Part shown: in pieces, positions 22,936 through 34,109 of the stretch
Layout of the letters: every line of letters begins with the position of its first letter
Position numbering within the stretch: the first letter of the stretch is position 1
Source: Glycine soja
Taxonomy: Eukaryota; Streptophyta; Magnoliopsida; Fabales; Fabaceae
DNA: 64,000 nucleotides
Direction of reading: 5' to 3'
NCBI RefSeq assembly: GCF_004193775.1
Contig: NC_041018.1
Coordinates: forward strand, 31,579,940 to 31,643,939
The notes under the pieces: generated by a model
Databases searched by the model: none
What the model saw: only the letters and a program-made list of their open reading frames with translations
What the model was told of the DNA's origin: nothing
Position numbers and translations under genes: made by a program

Positions 22936-22959
22936 AATATATATATATATATATATATA
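22936..22959 (+). repeat. (AT)n microsatellite
   Basis: About twelve AT dinucleotides in a row. The following 22960-23510 contains no gene that I can support. Confidence 0.9.
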
Positions 22960-23509
22960 GCAGTAGGGGGGTTAGATGCAACTCAACACATTTGCTTAAA
23001 ACATGGACAGTGTATCCGCTCTTAATAAATGTTTTTTTACCGTCAATCAAACTACGTAGGTAATGGTTGTGTTGTATACAATTGTATGGAGCTCAAACAC
23101 GACAATGATGTCAAAAAAATATTTTTCATCTAGTTAGAATATAGTAGCAAAGGTCCGATAGAGTTGAATGCAACTTTTGGCCGTTCTCCAGAGGAAATCC
23201 TTGCCCAGCTGTGCAAACCAAGGAAACCAAGAATGGATGATGAGATAATTGCTATGATGCGTGATGAATCTATGTAGTCACTACGCAAAGTACTTGCTGT
23301 CACTTTTTTAGAATAAACTTGCAATTCATAATTGGAATTTTGTTGTTTTTTTTAAAAACATTATCTACTTTAATTGTGTTAGTTCTATAGGATTATGGTG
23401 CTTACCTAAGTTTCATCATTGGAATTTTGTTGTTGCAATTCATCATTCGTCTTCTTCAAACAAAATAATTTTGGTTTCGTTTAAGGATTAATTATTTTAA
23501 AAAAATACT

Positions 23510-24120
23510 ATTTAAGTAATAATAGTTTTACATGAATTAATGCATACTATTAAAATTGAAAATGTTCTATTTATTTAATTTTTTTGGTAAAATAATTAGA
23601 TCACTTAAATATATGTATTTTTGATAAATATTTAACTAAATTATATTTATATTGGGTATTCAAATATAGGCATTTTTCTTAAATTCTATTCTACATAAAT
23701 TCTATTTTTAAATTACTGAACTAAAAAAATTAAAAAAAAATAAAAAAACAAATAATTTTTAAATAAAAAACAAAAAAATAAAAAAATTCAAATAAACAAA
23801 AAAACCAAACAAAAACAGTTAGTTTTTAAATAAAAAATAATAATTTTTTTAAAATAAACAAAACCAAAGAAACTCAAATAAATAAAAAAATAAAACCCAA
23901 AAAAACAGTTAATTTTAAATAAAAAAACAAAATAAAAAACAATTTTACATAAACAAAAATAAAAAACTCAAATAAATAAAACAAAATAAAAAAATTATTT
24001 TTTAAATAAAAAAAACAAAATAAATAACAATTTTAGAAAAAAAGCAAAAAAATCAAATAAAAAATTAAAAAAATGAAGAAAAAGAAACACATTCTAAAGT
24101 GTGTTTAAGAAAAAAAAAAC
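23510..24120 (+). repeat. A-rich low-complexity tract
   Basis: About 600 bp composed of AAATAAAAAACAAA-like words, with recurring AACAGTTAATTTTAAATAA blocks (about 23815, 23905). It is probably degenerate tandem repetition of an A-rich unit 60-90 bp long. No ORF, and nothing else is recognised. Confidence 0.7.
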
Positions 24121-24204
24121 CTTACGATATTGGTTCCTGGGAAACTGACTTAGAAGATGATTTAGAAAATATGAAATCGATTTTATAATGTTAAAACGAA
24201 ATAA

Positions 24205-24500
24205 AAAATATAACATATGTGAGAAATCGATTTGGAAAAAACCAATTTCTCACCTATGTATAGTGATTTGTATCATGCATGTAAATAATTCTTACCTTGT
24301 ATCATTTGGGTAAATTTTTATTTTATTTGTATTATTTGGGTTAAAAATTCTCTAAACGTGTATAAAAAATAAAATAAAATAGTTTTTAAGAAATTGATTG
24401 TTTCTTGGGAACCAATTTCTTAACTTCATTAAAAAAATATATAAAGCAAGTGAGAAATTGATCTGGGAGAAACCGATTTCTCACTTGCTATAGTACTTTA
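24205..24500 (+). repeat. Two small foldback sequences around ATCGATTT/AACCAATTTC
   Basis: At about 24210-24250 GTGAGAAATCGATTTGG is followed by CCAATTTCTCAC. At about 24450-24490 GTGAGAAATTGATCTGG is followed by ACCGATTTCTCAC. Each can form a short imperfect hairpin, and the two are direct repeats of each other about 240 bp apart. They may be parts of a MITE, but no target duplication was found. Confidence 0.55.
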
Positions 24501-24539
24501 TATCATCTATGTAAATGATTCACTGTATGTATTATCGGT

Positions 24540-24750
24540 TGGGTGTCTTGGATCTTGGGTCTTGACCGAGGATGATCACTTAGCTCGGGACTAGGAGATA
24601 ATTCTGTTAGAGGGGATCCTACTTAGCTTGCTCATGGCCAATACCTTTGGTATTTGTATCGTTGGTTCCCTTTCTTAACCATTTTGTGCACTTCTTGCGC
24701 TGTTTTGGCCTTTTAATAAAATCCATTTCTTTGCTGAGAAAAAAAAAACC
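24540..24750 (+). mobile_element. Possible LINE 3' UTR with poly(A) tail
   Basis: The stretch ends TTTTAATAAAATCCATTTCT, then a short spacer and a run of A at about 24739-24748. A CT-rich non-coding region followed by AATAAAAT and poly(A) is the usual look of truncated plant LINE 3' ends. No reverse transcriptase is present and no target duplication was identified, so this is tentative. Confidence 0.4.
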
Positions 24751-25940
24751 TCTAAAAAGAATTCAACTGCCAAGTTATATCACATAAGATTTCTTTTAGG
24801 AGCTTAACCCTAAATAGAAAAAAGTGGTCAATATAATTTCTAAAACAAATTAGAGATTAGTGAAAGCTCAAAATAAGTGAATTATCAACTACAGGTCTAC
24901 AACAGAAGTAAAGATTGATGCTTTAAATGCATCAATTATTAATTGTTTTTACGTTACCCACTTCACAGCTAGAGAGACTAAAGTACTTTTAAAATTCTTA
25001 TTTGTGAAAGTGGAAACACCTCAAAATAGTGATATAGTTAAATCTTTAATCCTTCGGAATCTGTAACTCCAGACAAAGAAACAGATATTTTAATTATCTA
25101 GAGCAATTTATCCAAAATATAAAAAAATAAAAAACAAAAGCTTAGCTTGTGATAGTGGTCTGCAGTATGGGTCTTACTTTTTCTCTTTTACTCTCCCTTT
25201 TTTTATTCTCTCTCTCATTTTTTCTCTCTAAAACGGCCTAGTTTATAATATATCCTTATGCTAATGTACATATAATTAGTGAAGGTAACGTTTGAAACAG
25301 AAGTATATATCCACACAATGAGCAAAACGTGTGCGTATTTCTTCTAAGTATGTGAAGGCAACTAGAATAAGAACGATTGTGGGGGACACATGACTAAGTG
25401 CAGCGTGTCATTCTTCCATTCACCTTGAATCAGCAATGCATGTAGGAATTGCTAACACTTTGTGCTGTAAATACCCAAATAAAGTAAATAACCAAAGTGG
25501 CTATCATATGCTCTATACAGAAGAAAAGGTGCAATATAAAAGCACTTACGTAATACATTGGCCAAATTGCAACATTTGTAAAGCTAGTTGAGGTTTATGT
25601 GTATACAGCTACTATCTCATTTCTTGCAGGAATCCAACTACAAGAGAAGTAAAATATAGAAAAGCACCATTACACTATGTGAGGGACCAACTAACTTTAT
25701 GTTATAAACTAAGCTGCACTTTTAATAAACAAGTTGTTTCACCACTCCTAGAGCTTCCATTGCAACCTCTTGACACAAATTATAATGTGAGCATTAGAGT
25801 GAGTGCTTAGTCAGATATTCTAAAAATAATGAACACTTTTCCAAAAGCATTTTCTTCTTGGTGTGTAGTTCTTGTTCTGTTTCTTTCTAATATAACACAC
25901 TTGGATTCTTCAAAGAAAAGAGAGAGAGATTCGTTTGAGT
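24750..25940. other. Intergenic region upstream of the peroxidase gene
   Basis: No coding sequence or repeat stands out. The sequence is A/T-rich, with a pyrimidine stretch CTTTTACTCTCCCTTTTTTT near 25190 and a CTCTCTCT-type tract. It is the likely promoter region of the gene that starts at 26024. Confidence 0.5.
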
Positions 25941-25956
25941 TTCAATTTTCCTTTGA

Positions 25957-25965
25957 CTATTTAAG
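25957..25965 (+). promoter_or_regulatory. TATA-like box of the peroxidase gene
   Basis: CTATTTAAG lies 59-67 bp before the ATG at 26024, leaving room for a short leader. A GAGAGAGAGA tract (about 25920-25929) lies just upstream, a composition common in plant core promoters. Assignment is by position only. Confidence 0.5.
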
Positions 25966-26023
25966 GGTGCAATCACCAAACCAAATGTTATGTTTCAGAC
26001 ACTAGAGCAGCCACAGAGTGAAA

Positions 26024-28242
26024 ATGTGTTCCCATAGCCTCATTTTCCATGCTAACTTGTTTCTTCTGCTGCTAATAGTTGGTTGTCATGCTCAACTTCG
26101 AGTTGATTACTACAAAAACACATGTCCAAATGTTGAATCGATTGTACGAAGTGCGGTTGAGAAGAAACTTCAGCAGACATTTGTGACAGCTCCTGCTACA
26201 CTTAGGCTCTTCTTCCATGATTGTTTTGTTAGGGTCAGAATAGTTACAACTGTAACTTATAATCTCTCCTTTTTTTTTTCTATTTGCATGCACCTCTTTG
26301 GCAATAGGTGTTACTAAACCTTTTGTGCATGTTGGATAGGGATGTGATGCATCTGTGATGCTAGCTACAAGAAACAACACATCAGAGAAGGATAATCCTA
26401 TAAATCTTTCACTAGCTGGTGATGGATTTGACACTGTGATCAAAGCCAAGGCTGCGGTTGACAGTGTACCTGGCTGCCAGAATAAGGTTTCATGTGCTGA
26501 CATATTGGCATTGGCAACTAGAGACGTCATAGCATTGGTAAATAAGCAATAGCCTTGGCAAAATATAGAGAGCTTCCAATTAATATGCATAAAAATAAAT
26601 TGTATCCTTTATAAACTAACTAGTTGTCTCTATTATAAGTAACAGTGGGGTAGGAATTAGAGAACACAAAATGAATCAGCAACAACTGAGGAAAATATGA
26701 AAAAAAAAATCAGTTAAAGATGTTGGAGGCACTAGTAAGCAGAGTAGATTGCATAGTTTTTAGACATGTAAAGAGGGGGAGACCAAGGACATTGGAGGAA
26801 GTTGTTAAGAGGATATGAGGGAAAATAATATATCTAAAGATTTGATTTTTATCCGAGCTAAATGATGACATGAAATTCTTGTAGCCGATTTCACCCAGTG
26901 GAATAAAGTTTTTGTTTTTTTTTTTAGGGTAGAGTTAGACAAGTATTACTAGAATGTTAGGATCCCTGCATACTCCATAGAGTATCATATTTCTTTTGAT
27001 TTGTCTTTATAAAGTTATTTTATTTTGGCTATGTGGAAGATTATATGTGGCATTTTATTCCTTGTACAATTTAGCTGAACACCATATGAAACATAACACT
27101 TGGTTTCAGGCAGGAGGACCATCTTATGCAGTAGAGTTGGGAAGGCTAGATGGGAGAGTCTCAACAAAAGCCAGTGTTAGACACCATCTACCTCATCCTG
27201 AATTCAAACTAGAACAGCTGAACCAAATGTTTGCTTCACATGGCCTCACCCTTACGGATCTAGTTGCTCTATCAGGTATTTCATTCATACTGAACACAAT
27301 ACAAGTTTGATATCCAAGAGTTTTTTAAGCTTGTTTTTGGATATACACCGGGATTGCTCAAACCTATGTTTTGCAATAGCCAATTTTCAACTTGTTTGGT
27401 TTTATGTTGGCATCAAGTCTCAAAGTGAATTTTAACTCTCAAATCAATCATGAAAAGAAGCAAGTCTTGTGCAAGTTATGCATTAGGTTGTAAAAATTAT
27501 ACTACTTTTTATGATAAAAGTTTCCAACATAATCACTTCACTTAAAACTCACTTTTAGCCGAAATCAGTTTTACAAGATCAAGATACTCCAAATACACTT
27601 TATAAATGCCTATTTGAACACACACACAGAGACATAATCACATAAGTCCTATTTTGGACAAATTTCTTGATAACAACTTCTAAGAGAAGAAAAGAAGATA
27701 AAACGAATTAAGTTTTTCTCACAAGTTAAAATAAACTTAAACATATGTTAAAATCAGTTTCTAGAAAAGTTAAATGAGAAAACTTCTATAAATTAACTTA
27801 TGCATCCGGCAAAATTTGTTTACTATTGATTGCAGGAGCACATACAATCGGGTTCTCTCACTGCAGCCAGTTCTCCAAACGGATTTACAACTTCAGAAGA
27901 AGGAAAAGCATTGATCACACACTGAATCCTACGTATGCAAAACAGCTCCAGCAAGTGTGTCCAAAAAATGTGGACCCCAGATTAGCCATTGACATGGACC
28001 CAGTTACACCTAGGACATTTGATAACCAATACTACAAGAATCTTCAGCAAGGAAGAGGACTCCTTGCCTCTGATCAAGCTTTGTTTACTCATAAAAGAAC
28101 AAGAGACCTAGTGAACTTATTTGCATCCAACAACACAGCCTTTGAAGCTTCTTTTGTAAGTGCCATGATGAAGCTAGGACGGATTGGGGTCAAAACGGGA
28201 AACCAGGGTGAAATTAGGCATGATTGCACAATGATTAACTGA
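26024..28242 (+). CDS. Class III secretory peroxidase (Prx16/45-like), four exons
   Basis: Heme peroxidase that uses H2O2 to oxidise phenolics in the cell wall or vacuole (EC 1.11.1.7). Exons 26024-26233, 26340-26537, 27110-27275 and 27836-28242 have GT-AG borders and give 326 residues, the usual length. A signal peptide (1-23, ends GCHA) leaves a mature N-terminus QLRVDYY. Catalytic Arg61 and His65 lie in LRLFFHDCF and the proximal heme His194 in [10 protein letters not shown]. All eight disulfide cysteines are present, and NNT glycosylation sites occur. [20 protein letters not shown] places it near Arabidopsis Prx16/45/73. Three introns at the conserved positions. The ATG at 26024 is preferred because it opens the signal peptide. 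It looks intact. Confidence 0.96.
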
Positions 28243-28310
28243 GACACTAACCATGTTTATGTTCAGATCATTGTCCAATACTTCTTTCAATTTCTTTCCT
28301 TTTGGAGGTT

Positions 28311-28316
28311 AATAAA
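28311..28316 (+). terminator. Polyadenylation signal of the peroxidase gene
   Basis: AATAAA 69 bp after the stop codon at 28240-28242, in a T-rich context (TTTCTTTCCTTTTGG upstream). A second candidate AATAAA lies near 28353. Confidence 0.6.
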
Positions 28317-29673
28317 TACTAATGTCTAAGACCAGTGTAGGAATGGTGATAACAATAAAATGCAATGCAGGCAAAGTCACTTAAGTAGAATTTGATTCTA
28401 GAAGAGTTTCCAAAGAGACTAGGCACGACTTCAGTTTTGGACTGTTTCAACTCAATTCAAATAGTGAAGCATCTATTTCATTTTTATTCTACAACTACAT
28501 CAAGCTATGATTTATGTACTGCAATGGACGCATTAGACAGTGACAGTTGCAATTGCAATTTTAAAAACTTATGGATAACCTTGTAAAAATAGGGTAAACA
28601 TCTCAAACTCGACTTATTATGGCTGGAGGAAAACACAGATTAAGATTGAGTTCAATATTGAGCAACAGTGCCAATACCAATGTATTGAGCTTTTAATACG
28701 TTCTTAGTAAGCACTATCACTAGCATACTACCCAGATAAAAATGTTGATAATAAATCCTACCAATTATGTTATTTGGTACTTAAGAGCATAGTATCTATC
28801 CATCAAGAAGAGCATAGTATCTCCTAGAAAAGATAGAAACACTGAAAGAAACCATTCAAATTTTCACAGGACTCATTTTTTTATATAACTTAAAGACGGA
28901 TTGAAGATGGTATTTGAGTCTTTCAGTCTTTCTTCGTCATTATATATGATTTTTTTTCCTCAAAAAAGCAGTGAACCGGTTCTTGTTGAATCTTGTCCAA
29001 GCTCCTTAAACTGTATAGAAACTATAATCTAAAATCAAATCATGTGAAGGTATACACAATAATACAAGTTCCTTATAGTTTGGTCCAGTTTCATGAATGG
29101 AAACTAAAACTGAATCAAACAGATAAATTTTTTATCCAAAAAACCATCAAACTTAGGAGCTTTTAAACAAATTTATTTAAACTTATTGAAAAGAATTATA
29201 ACCTTACCCGATATTCTTTTAGCATAACGAATACTAGTTATTTACCAAATGTTCCCTAAATTAGTTAAGTTTTTTCAGGCTTTTCTGTTTACATTCTGTT
29301 AGGGAATTCCTATTTGGAACCAGTGAACAGCAAGAAAACGAAGAATGTGAACACAATTGCACTTTTGCAAGAATTGTTCATAGAAAAGAACAACCACCCA
29401 ACCACAAAAATGAAGATTAAGTGCAAATAATTTGAGATTGTAAATCAAATCTTTAAAGCCTTATGCAGAATTCAATTTAAGTACAAGCACTCAATAACTT
29501 CTACACAGATGTTCAAGAACAGAAAAACTACGTCCCTATTATGTGTTCTTACAGTCTTACATTTCCTTCCTACCAAGGCATATTTTTCATTTTCAGTTTC
29601 CTTCCTAGAGCTTAAACACCCAAGTCATATAGCATGTTATATCAAGCAATAATAACTACCAGGTGGTTTAATT
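28317..29673. other. Intergenic region between the convergent peroxidase and DSS1 genes
   Basis: No supported gene, tandem repeat or transposon end. It contains the 3' UTRs of the + strand peroxidase and the - strand DSS1 gene. Confidence 0.5.
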
Positions 29674-32600
29674 CTAATTAGTGTTGCTCTCCAGCTCCCT
29701 TTTCAACTGGAGAGAAAAATCATCACTAACATCATCATCATCCCAATCATCCTCCCACTGCTGAGTCACTTCTTTTCCTTCCTCCTTGTCATCCCACTCT
29801 GAAAATTGTAAAACAATAAAGTGCAACGGAAATAAGAACCATTAGAATGACACCAAATCAAGTTGAATAAGCAGCTTCTAATTACCAAAGAACATCCAAA
29901 TACCATCACTAGAAATAAAATAAAATAAAATAATTCAAGCAATTAAATGAATTATAATCTGCACACTATAAGTGTTTAATAATACTAATGACTAATGAGA
30001 CACAGGATCAACAGCATGAGGAGCTAACTCTCAAAATAATGCCTCTCTGGAGTGTTAGGTAAACATGTTAAAGCAGAACTCAATATGCATAACATGAGTT
30101 CTAATTCATTGAACCAAACTAACAAATGTCACTTGTGAAGCATTAGGTTTAATGGGCAAAGGATTAGGTGACTTTGTGACATGAAAGTCACCATGACTTT
30201 CTGAACATCTGTTCTATTCAATTAGTATAATGGCTCCGATTTTAGCATGTGTCCTTTAAACAATATTGCTTCCAAAACAACCACTTCTGCAACCACCACC
30301 TGTCTTGCACTTCACCAAGAATCAGATGCGTCCCTCCCTCCCCCATACACACTCAATGCCCACCATCTCCCACTCTTCCGAGTACTCAGCAAGTAGCTCA
30401 TGTGGAATAAGGGGTATTGGTATTGGAAGCTATTTTTTGCACACAGGGGAAAGATAAAGTGCATGCGCAAAACTAGGGGTGACAGTGAAGGAGAAAAGTA
30501 ACATGAGGAGCATGGAAAGGGTAGTAGTGAGGGTGAAGGCAGTGGAGGTTGAGGCTGCCACATCAGTGCAAGTTTCAATCATAGAAAGCAGCATGCTGTT
30601 GGAGATCGAGTGGCCCCACAGAGAAGGGTTTCTTATCGACGTGATGCACATGGTGAGGGAAGTGAGGATATAGGTTAGTGGGGTTCAGTCATCATTTAAC
30701 AATGGAGTACTCGTGGCAGAGTTGAGGGCTAAGGTGAAGGAACATGTGAACGGGAAGGTCAGCATTGTGGAAGTGAAGAGGGCATTTAATCAAAATATAC
30801 CCCACGCTGTTGACTAGCACTATTCTAATTTGGGCTTTGCGCAATGAGGATTGAGGAGTGCATGATGTTAGCTACCATATTCATGTCTTCACTTTATGAA
30901 TCAATATTTCAAGAGGAATTAACTGGGCATGTCTTCCATTTTAGGAATTTCTGCACTACAATAGATTCAACTATAACAATCAAAATTAAGCAGTTTCTGG
31001 TGTGTATGCCTTCCATTTTAGGAATTTCTGAACTACAATAGATTCAATTTTAACAATCAAAATTAACCATCGTCTGGCTTTCCTCCCCTGTTTGTATCAG
31101 AACTGATTTTGCTACTGTAACGAGTTTCAGGCAATGGGGCAATGGGTATACACATGGATAAAATATTGCTAAAAGAATGTTACTGCAATATGTCTGACTA
31201 TTCCCTAAAAGAATGGTACTGCACCAACAGTATTATTTGATATATACTAAAGCAAGAAAATAAAAGACCAGACCATCTTGAATACATATGTTGCCAATTA
31301 TATTACACACTCATAACATAATAGAACAGACCAATTGCTTCTATGTCCAATTATCCATAGTTATATCCTGTTTTTCCATTTTACTCTGACATGTTTTCAA
31401 GTATACACACAAATTAGCACAATTAAGAAAAGAAAATGGTGTGCTCGTGTTCTCTCTAGCTGAACATACAACTGTCTTTATATGTACATCACATAATATA
31501 TATATATAACCAACAGAGATAACAAAATTTGCATGTTATTGAAAGTGAAACAATGGAAGCAAACATATCAAACAACTTTCCACGGGGAAAGTTAATTGAT
31601 TGATTCTTAAATAATTCAAACAATCAACAGTCATGTGGTTTAATAAAACAACAAGTACTATGCACTGGATTGAGGCCTTGCCTCATTAAACAGTCCCGAT
31701 TGCCTTATGAGTTATGAACTAATAGAAGAGAAAGCAAGTTAATACAAGAGTACTAACTAAGGATAATGTAAATACCCAGGTTGTAGTCAGCGGCGGATCC
31801 AGAAAATTTTCTTAGTGGAGGCAAGAAATAGTTTATGCAAAAGAAAAAAAATGCTTAAATGTAATTGTGGTCTCTCTATTTTAAAATAGAGACATTAGTC
31901 TTCATATGTTTCAAAATCTGTAATTTTGGTCATCCTATTTTAAAATAAAGACATTTAACCTCCAATTTTGCATAATCACAATTTTGGTCATTTAGTCAAA
32001 CTAAAAGTGTTGACTATTAAGAGATTAACATTGATTATAATATGGATTAAACGAATAATCTTGTGTCACATCACTAAATTTGAGTCTCATCAGATTAATC
32101 TCTTACCAATCAATATTTTGGAAGGACCAAAATCGCAAATTTTACGAAAGTGAAAACTAAATGTCTATTTAAAATAGAGGGATTAAAACTGCAATTTTTT
32201 CAAAAATATGAGGACTAAATGTCTCTATTTTAAAATAAAGAGACCAAATTTATGGATTCTAAAAAATAGGGACCAAAATTGCACTTAAGCCAAAGAAAAA
32301 TATCACAAGCTTTTATAAAATACATAATGTCATGACAAATAAAATCCAAAATACTTAAATTTCTACAAATTATAATTGTCGTGTATCTATTTTTATACTT
32401 TGAAAATGTTCTATGATTTTTTTTTCATTTTCAATACTATATAAAATGAAAAGAATTAAGTATTAAAATTAATATCAATTTATTCACTTTATTTTATTTC
32501 TTATATTTTTTATTATACATATACAATTGGAAAAAAAATCTTGTGGGGGCAATTGTCCCCACAGCCCAATACGTGCATCCGCCATTGGTTGTAGTGCTAG

Positions 32601-33468
32601 TGCTCCTTCAGAGCTTTATAATCATCAATACCCAGGTTGTAGATAATTAACAAGAAAAGCTCAGTGACATGGCAAAATCGAAGTTAGAAATTTAGAAGAC
32701 AAAGATACTGTTATCATTTTAAACATTTGAATACATGGCTTAAATTTTTTCCCTTTAGCTCGTTATTATCTGACGTATTTGTCTATAATTTTCTACCAGA
32801 AAATGAAATTTAATTGTTAAATAAACAGAACTAATACTAAGAAGGAAACAAAAAAGAGAGTCATTTTACGTAGATTTGGACTTATTACTAGTGGCCAATC
32901 AAATGCTTCCTGAATATCATACATCATACATTCATTCTAAAAAATGAAATATCACATGGCAGGTCTCATTGCTAAGTTTCATATAAACATTTTTTTATTG
33001 GTTTCCTTTAAGAGAGAGGAGTAGAGGACTTGCCTCATCAAACAGTTCTCATATGATATGAGTGAGTCGAGTGAGAGGTGGTCGTTTTGGAAGCCACATT
33101 GTTTAAAGGACACGTTAAAATCGGAGCCATTGTAGTATTATTAATTGAACGGCACGATGTTCAAAATGTCACAGTGACTTTTGCGCCACAAATTAACCGG
33201 ATCCTTTCCCGGTTTGATGATGGCATTACTGACGACCGATTTCTTATGGGTCAAAACATCAAACAGGTGGTGTTCAAATAAATTCTAAAGGTAAAACATC
33301 TACAACAAAACTTGAAATAGAAATTGAAATGCGTGGGGATTAGAAAGAGAGAACGAGATTACTAAGATTGATTTTACCTTCATTGATTTCAAACTCTTCA
33401 AACTCATCATCGTCTTCGAAGAGATCGATCTTGACGTCATCGGTGGCTGCTTTTGGTTCGGTCGCCAT
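29674..33468 (-). CDS. DSS1: DSS1/SEM1 subunit of the 26S proteasome, two exons
   Basis: A small acidic, intrinsically disordered protein of the proteasome lid; in eukaryotes it also binds BRCA2 and the TREX-2 mRNA export complex. Exon 1 is 33468-33378 (MATEPKAATDD and the acidic core LFEDDDEFEEFEINE). Exon 2 is 29798-29674 (KEEGKEVTQQWEDDWDDDDV, then DDFSLQLKREL). Together they encode 71 residues, near the 70-75 of other plant DSS1 proteins. The donor GTAAAA and acceptor TTTTCAG join in phase 1 and keep the conserved FEINEEW-type junction. The single intron is 3579 bp, very long for a plant gene of this size, and filled with foreign sequence. The coding sequence is intact. Confidence 0.95.
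30125..30303 (+). repeat. Left arm of a large inverted repeat in the DSS1 intron
   Basis: The reverse complement of this segment matches 33070-33240 with roughly 75% identity by eye. The best part is GTTTTGGAAGC, ATTGTTTAAAGGACAC and TAAAATCGGAGCCATT. The arms are about 2.8 kb apart. They may be long terminal inverted repeats of a Mutator-type element, or an inverted duplication. No target duplication was fixed. Confidence 0.72.
30479..30817 (+). pseudogene. Fragment of a GL3/EGL3/TT8-type bHLH regulator (C-terminal ACT-like domain)
   Basis: The frame reads VTVKEKSNMRSME, VQVSIIESSMLLEIEWPHRE, GFLIDVMHMVREVRI, TAG (30671-30673), then GVQSSFNNGVLVAELRAKVK and VSIVEVKRAF, ending TAG 30815-30817. 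This follows the C-terminal ACT-like dimerisation domain of bHLH subgroup IIIf anthocyanin/trichome regulators, which ends with a similar KVSIVEVKRAI tail. The bHLH domain and N-terminal MYB-interaction region are absent. It lies antisense to DSS1, within its intron and between the inverted-repeat arms, and looks like a captured gene fragment. Confidence 0.78.
31788..32587. mobile_element. Non-autonomous hAT element, 800 bp, in the DSS1 intron
   Basis: It starts CAGCGGCGGATCCAG and ends GTGCATCCGCCATTG, imperfect terminal inverted repeats of the CAG-GGCGGA type known from hAT elements. A perfect 8-bp target duplication GTTGTAGT flanks it (31780-31787, 32588-32595). No transposase is encoded. 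A second foldback element sits inside. Confidence 0.92.
31852..32290. mobile_element. Foldback MITE nested in the hAT element
   Basis: The left end GCTTAAATGTAATTGTGGTC pairs with the right end GGACCAAAATTGCACTTAAG read in reverse complement (about 24 of 28 positions). Inner copies of CTATTTTAAAATA extend the dyad. GGACCAAAATTGCACTTAAG-type MITE ends are frequent in legumes. Target duplication not established because the ends are A/T-rich. Confidence 0.68.
32600..33060. other. Rest of the DSS1 intron, no gene
   Basis: A/T-rich sequence without coding signal. The block AATACCCAGGTTGTAG occurs both just before the hAT element (31771) and again at about 32629, a small local duplication. Confidence 0.5.
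33070..33240 (-). repeat. Right arm of the inverted repeat in the DSS1 intron
   Basis: Counterpart of 30125-30303. It also reads as a 67-residue ORF (33078-33281) of unknown family, which the left arm does not preserve, so the ORF is not taken as a gene. The arm ends about 140 bp from exon 1 of DSS1. Confidence 0.7.
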
Positions 33469-33661
33469 GGATGCGGTTATTTCGAAAACCTACGTGCATA
33501 AATTTGATGAATTCATAAAATAAGGTAATCAAGTCAAACCAAACAACCAAAAATAATACTCACCGACTAGGGAGGTTGGAGTGTCAACCCTATGAGCCCA
33601 AGAATCTTGTACTACTTTTGAATCAAGTAACGTGTCTGCGAGGAAACGTGAATGGTGACTG

Positions 33662-33671
33662 TATTTATATA
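33662..33671 (-). promoter_or_regulatory. TATA box of the DSS1 gene
   Basis: On the minus strand TATATAAATA lies about 195 bp upstream of the ATG at 33468. The intervening sequence would form a 5' leader of roughly 160 bp. Confidence 0.6.
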
Positions 33672-33714
33672 CTGAAAAGAAAATTGGGGGAAAAATAAAA
33701 AATAAAACGGCGTG

Positions 33715-34100
33715 TGAGAGTGAGGGCATTTGAAAAAATAAAAAATAAAAAATAAAAAAAAAAATATATATATATATATATATATGTTTGTAAGTTTTTT
33801 ATATGCATCTATTTTCTTTTTTTTATAGGTTGTTTGGCTGTGATAAAATAGAAAAAATAAAAGAGATGCGGACACCCAAAATAGAATTAAAAAATAACTT
33901 CCTGTTATATATATATATAGTATGCTTGAAATGAAAAGACTTCTTATAATAGAGTAAAAAGAGGAAATAATAGAATTTGTGTTAATAATATGTCTTACCA
34001 GAATTATTTTTCTTTTTATGAGACATGAAATGGGATGAAAATGGTTCACGGTGTTTTTTAATTTTTGTTTCAAGTTTTTAAAAGTTTTTTTTTTGTATAA
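33715..34100. other. A/T-rich region upstream of DSS1 with (TA)n microsatellite
   Basis: A-rich repeats AAAAATAAAAAATAAAAAAT run into (TA)n at about 33764-33785. A shorter TATATATATATA occurs near 33907. No gene is visible; the long minus-strand ORF here comes from the A/T composition. Confidence 0.6.
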
Positions 34101-34109
34101 AGAGATAAA

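Noticed and set aside
26072..26590. 172-residue minus-strand ORF
   Set aside because: It is the antisense shadow of peroxidase exons 1-2 and the intron between them; no homology of its own is recognised.
30312..30651. Overlapping minus-strand ORFs of 88 and 73 residues in the DSS1 intron
   Set aside because: Antisense to the bHLH fragment; the + strand reading carries the recognisable domain.
33078..33281. 67-residue ORF near DSS1 exon 1
   Set aside because: It lies in the inverted-repeat arm, the other arm does not keep the frame, and no family is recognised.
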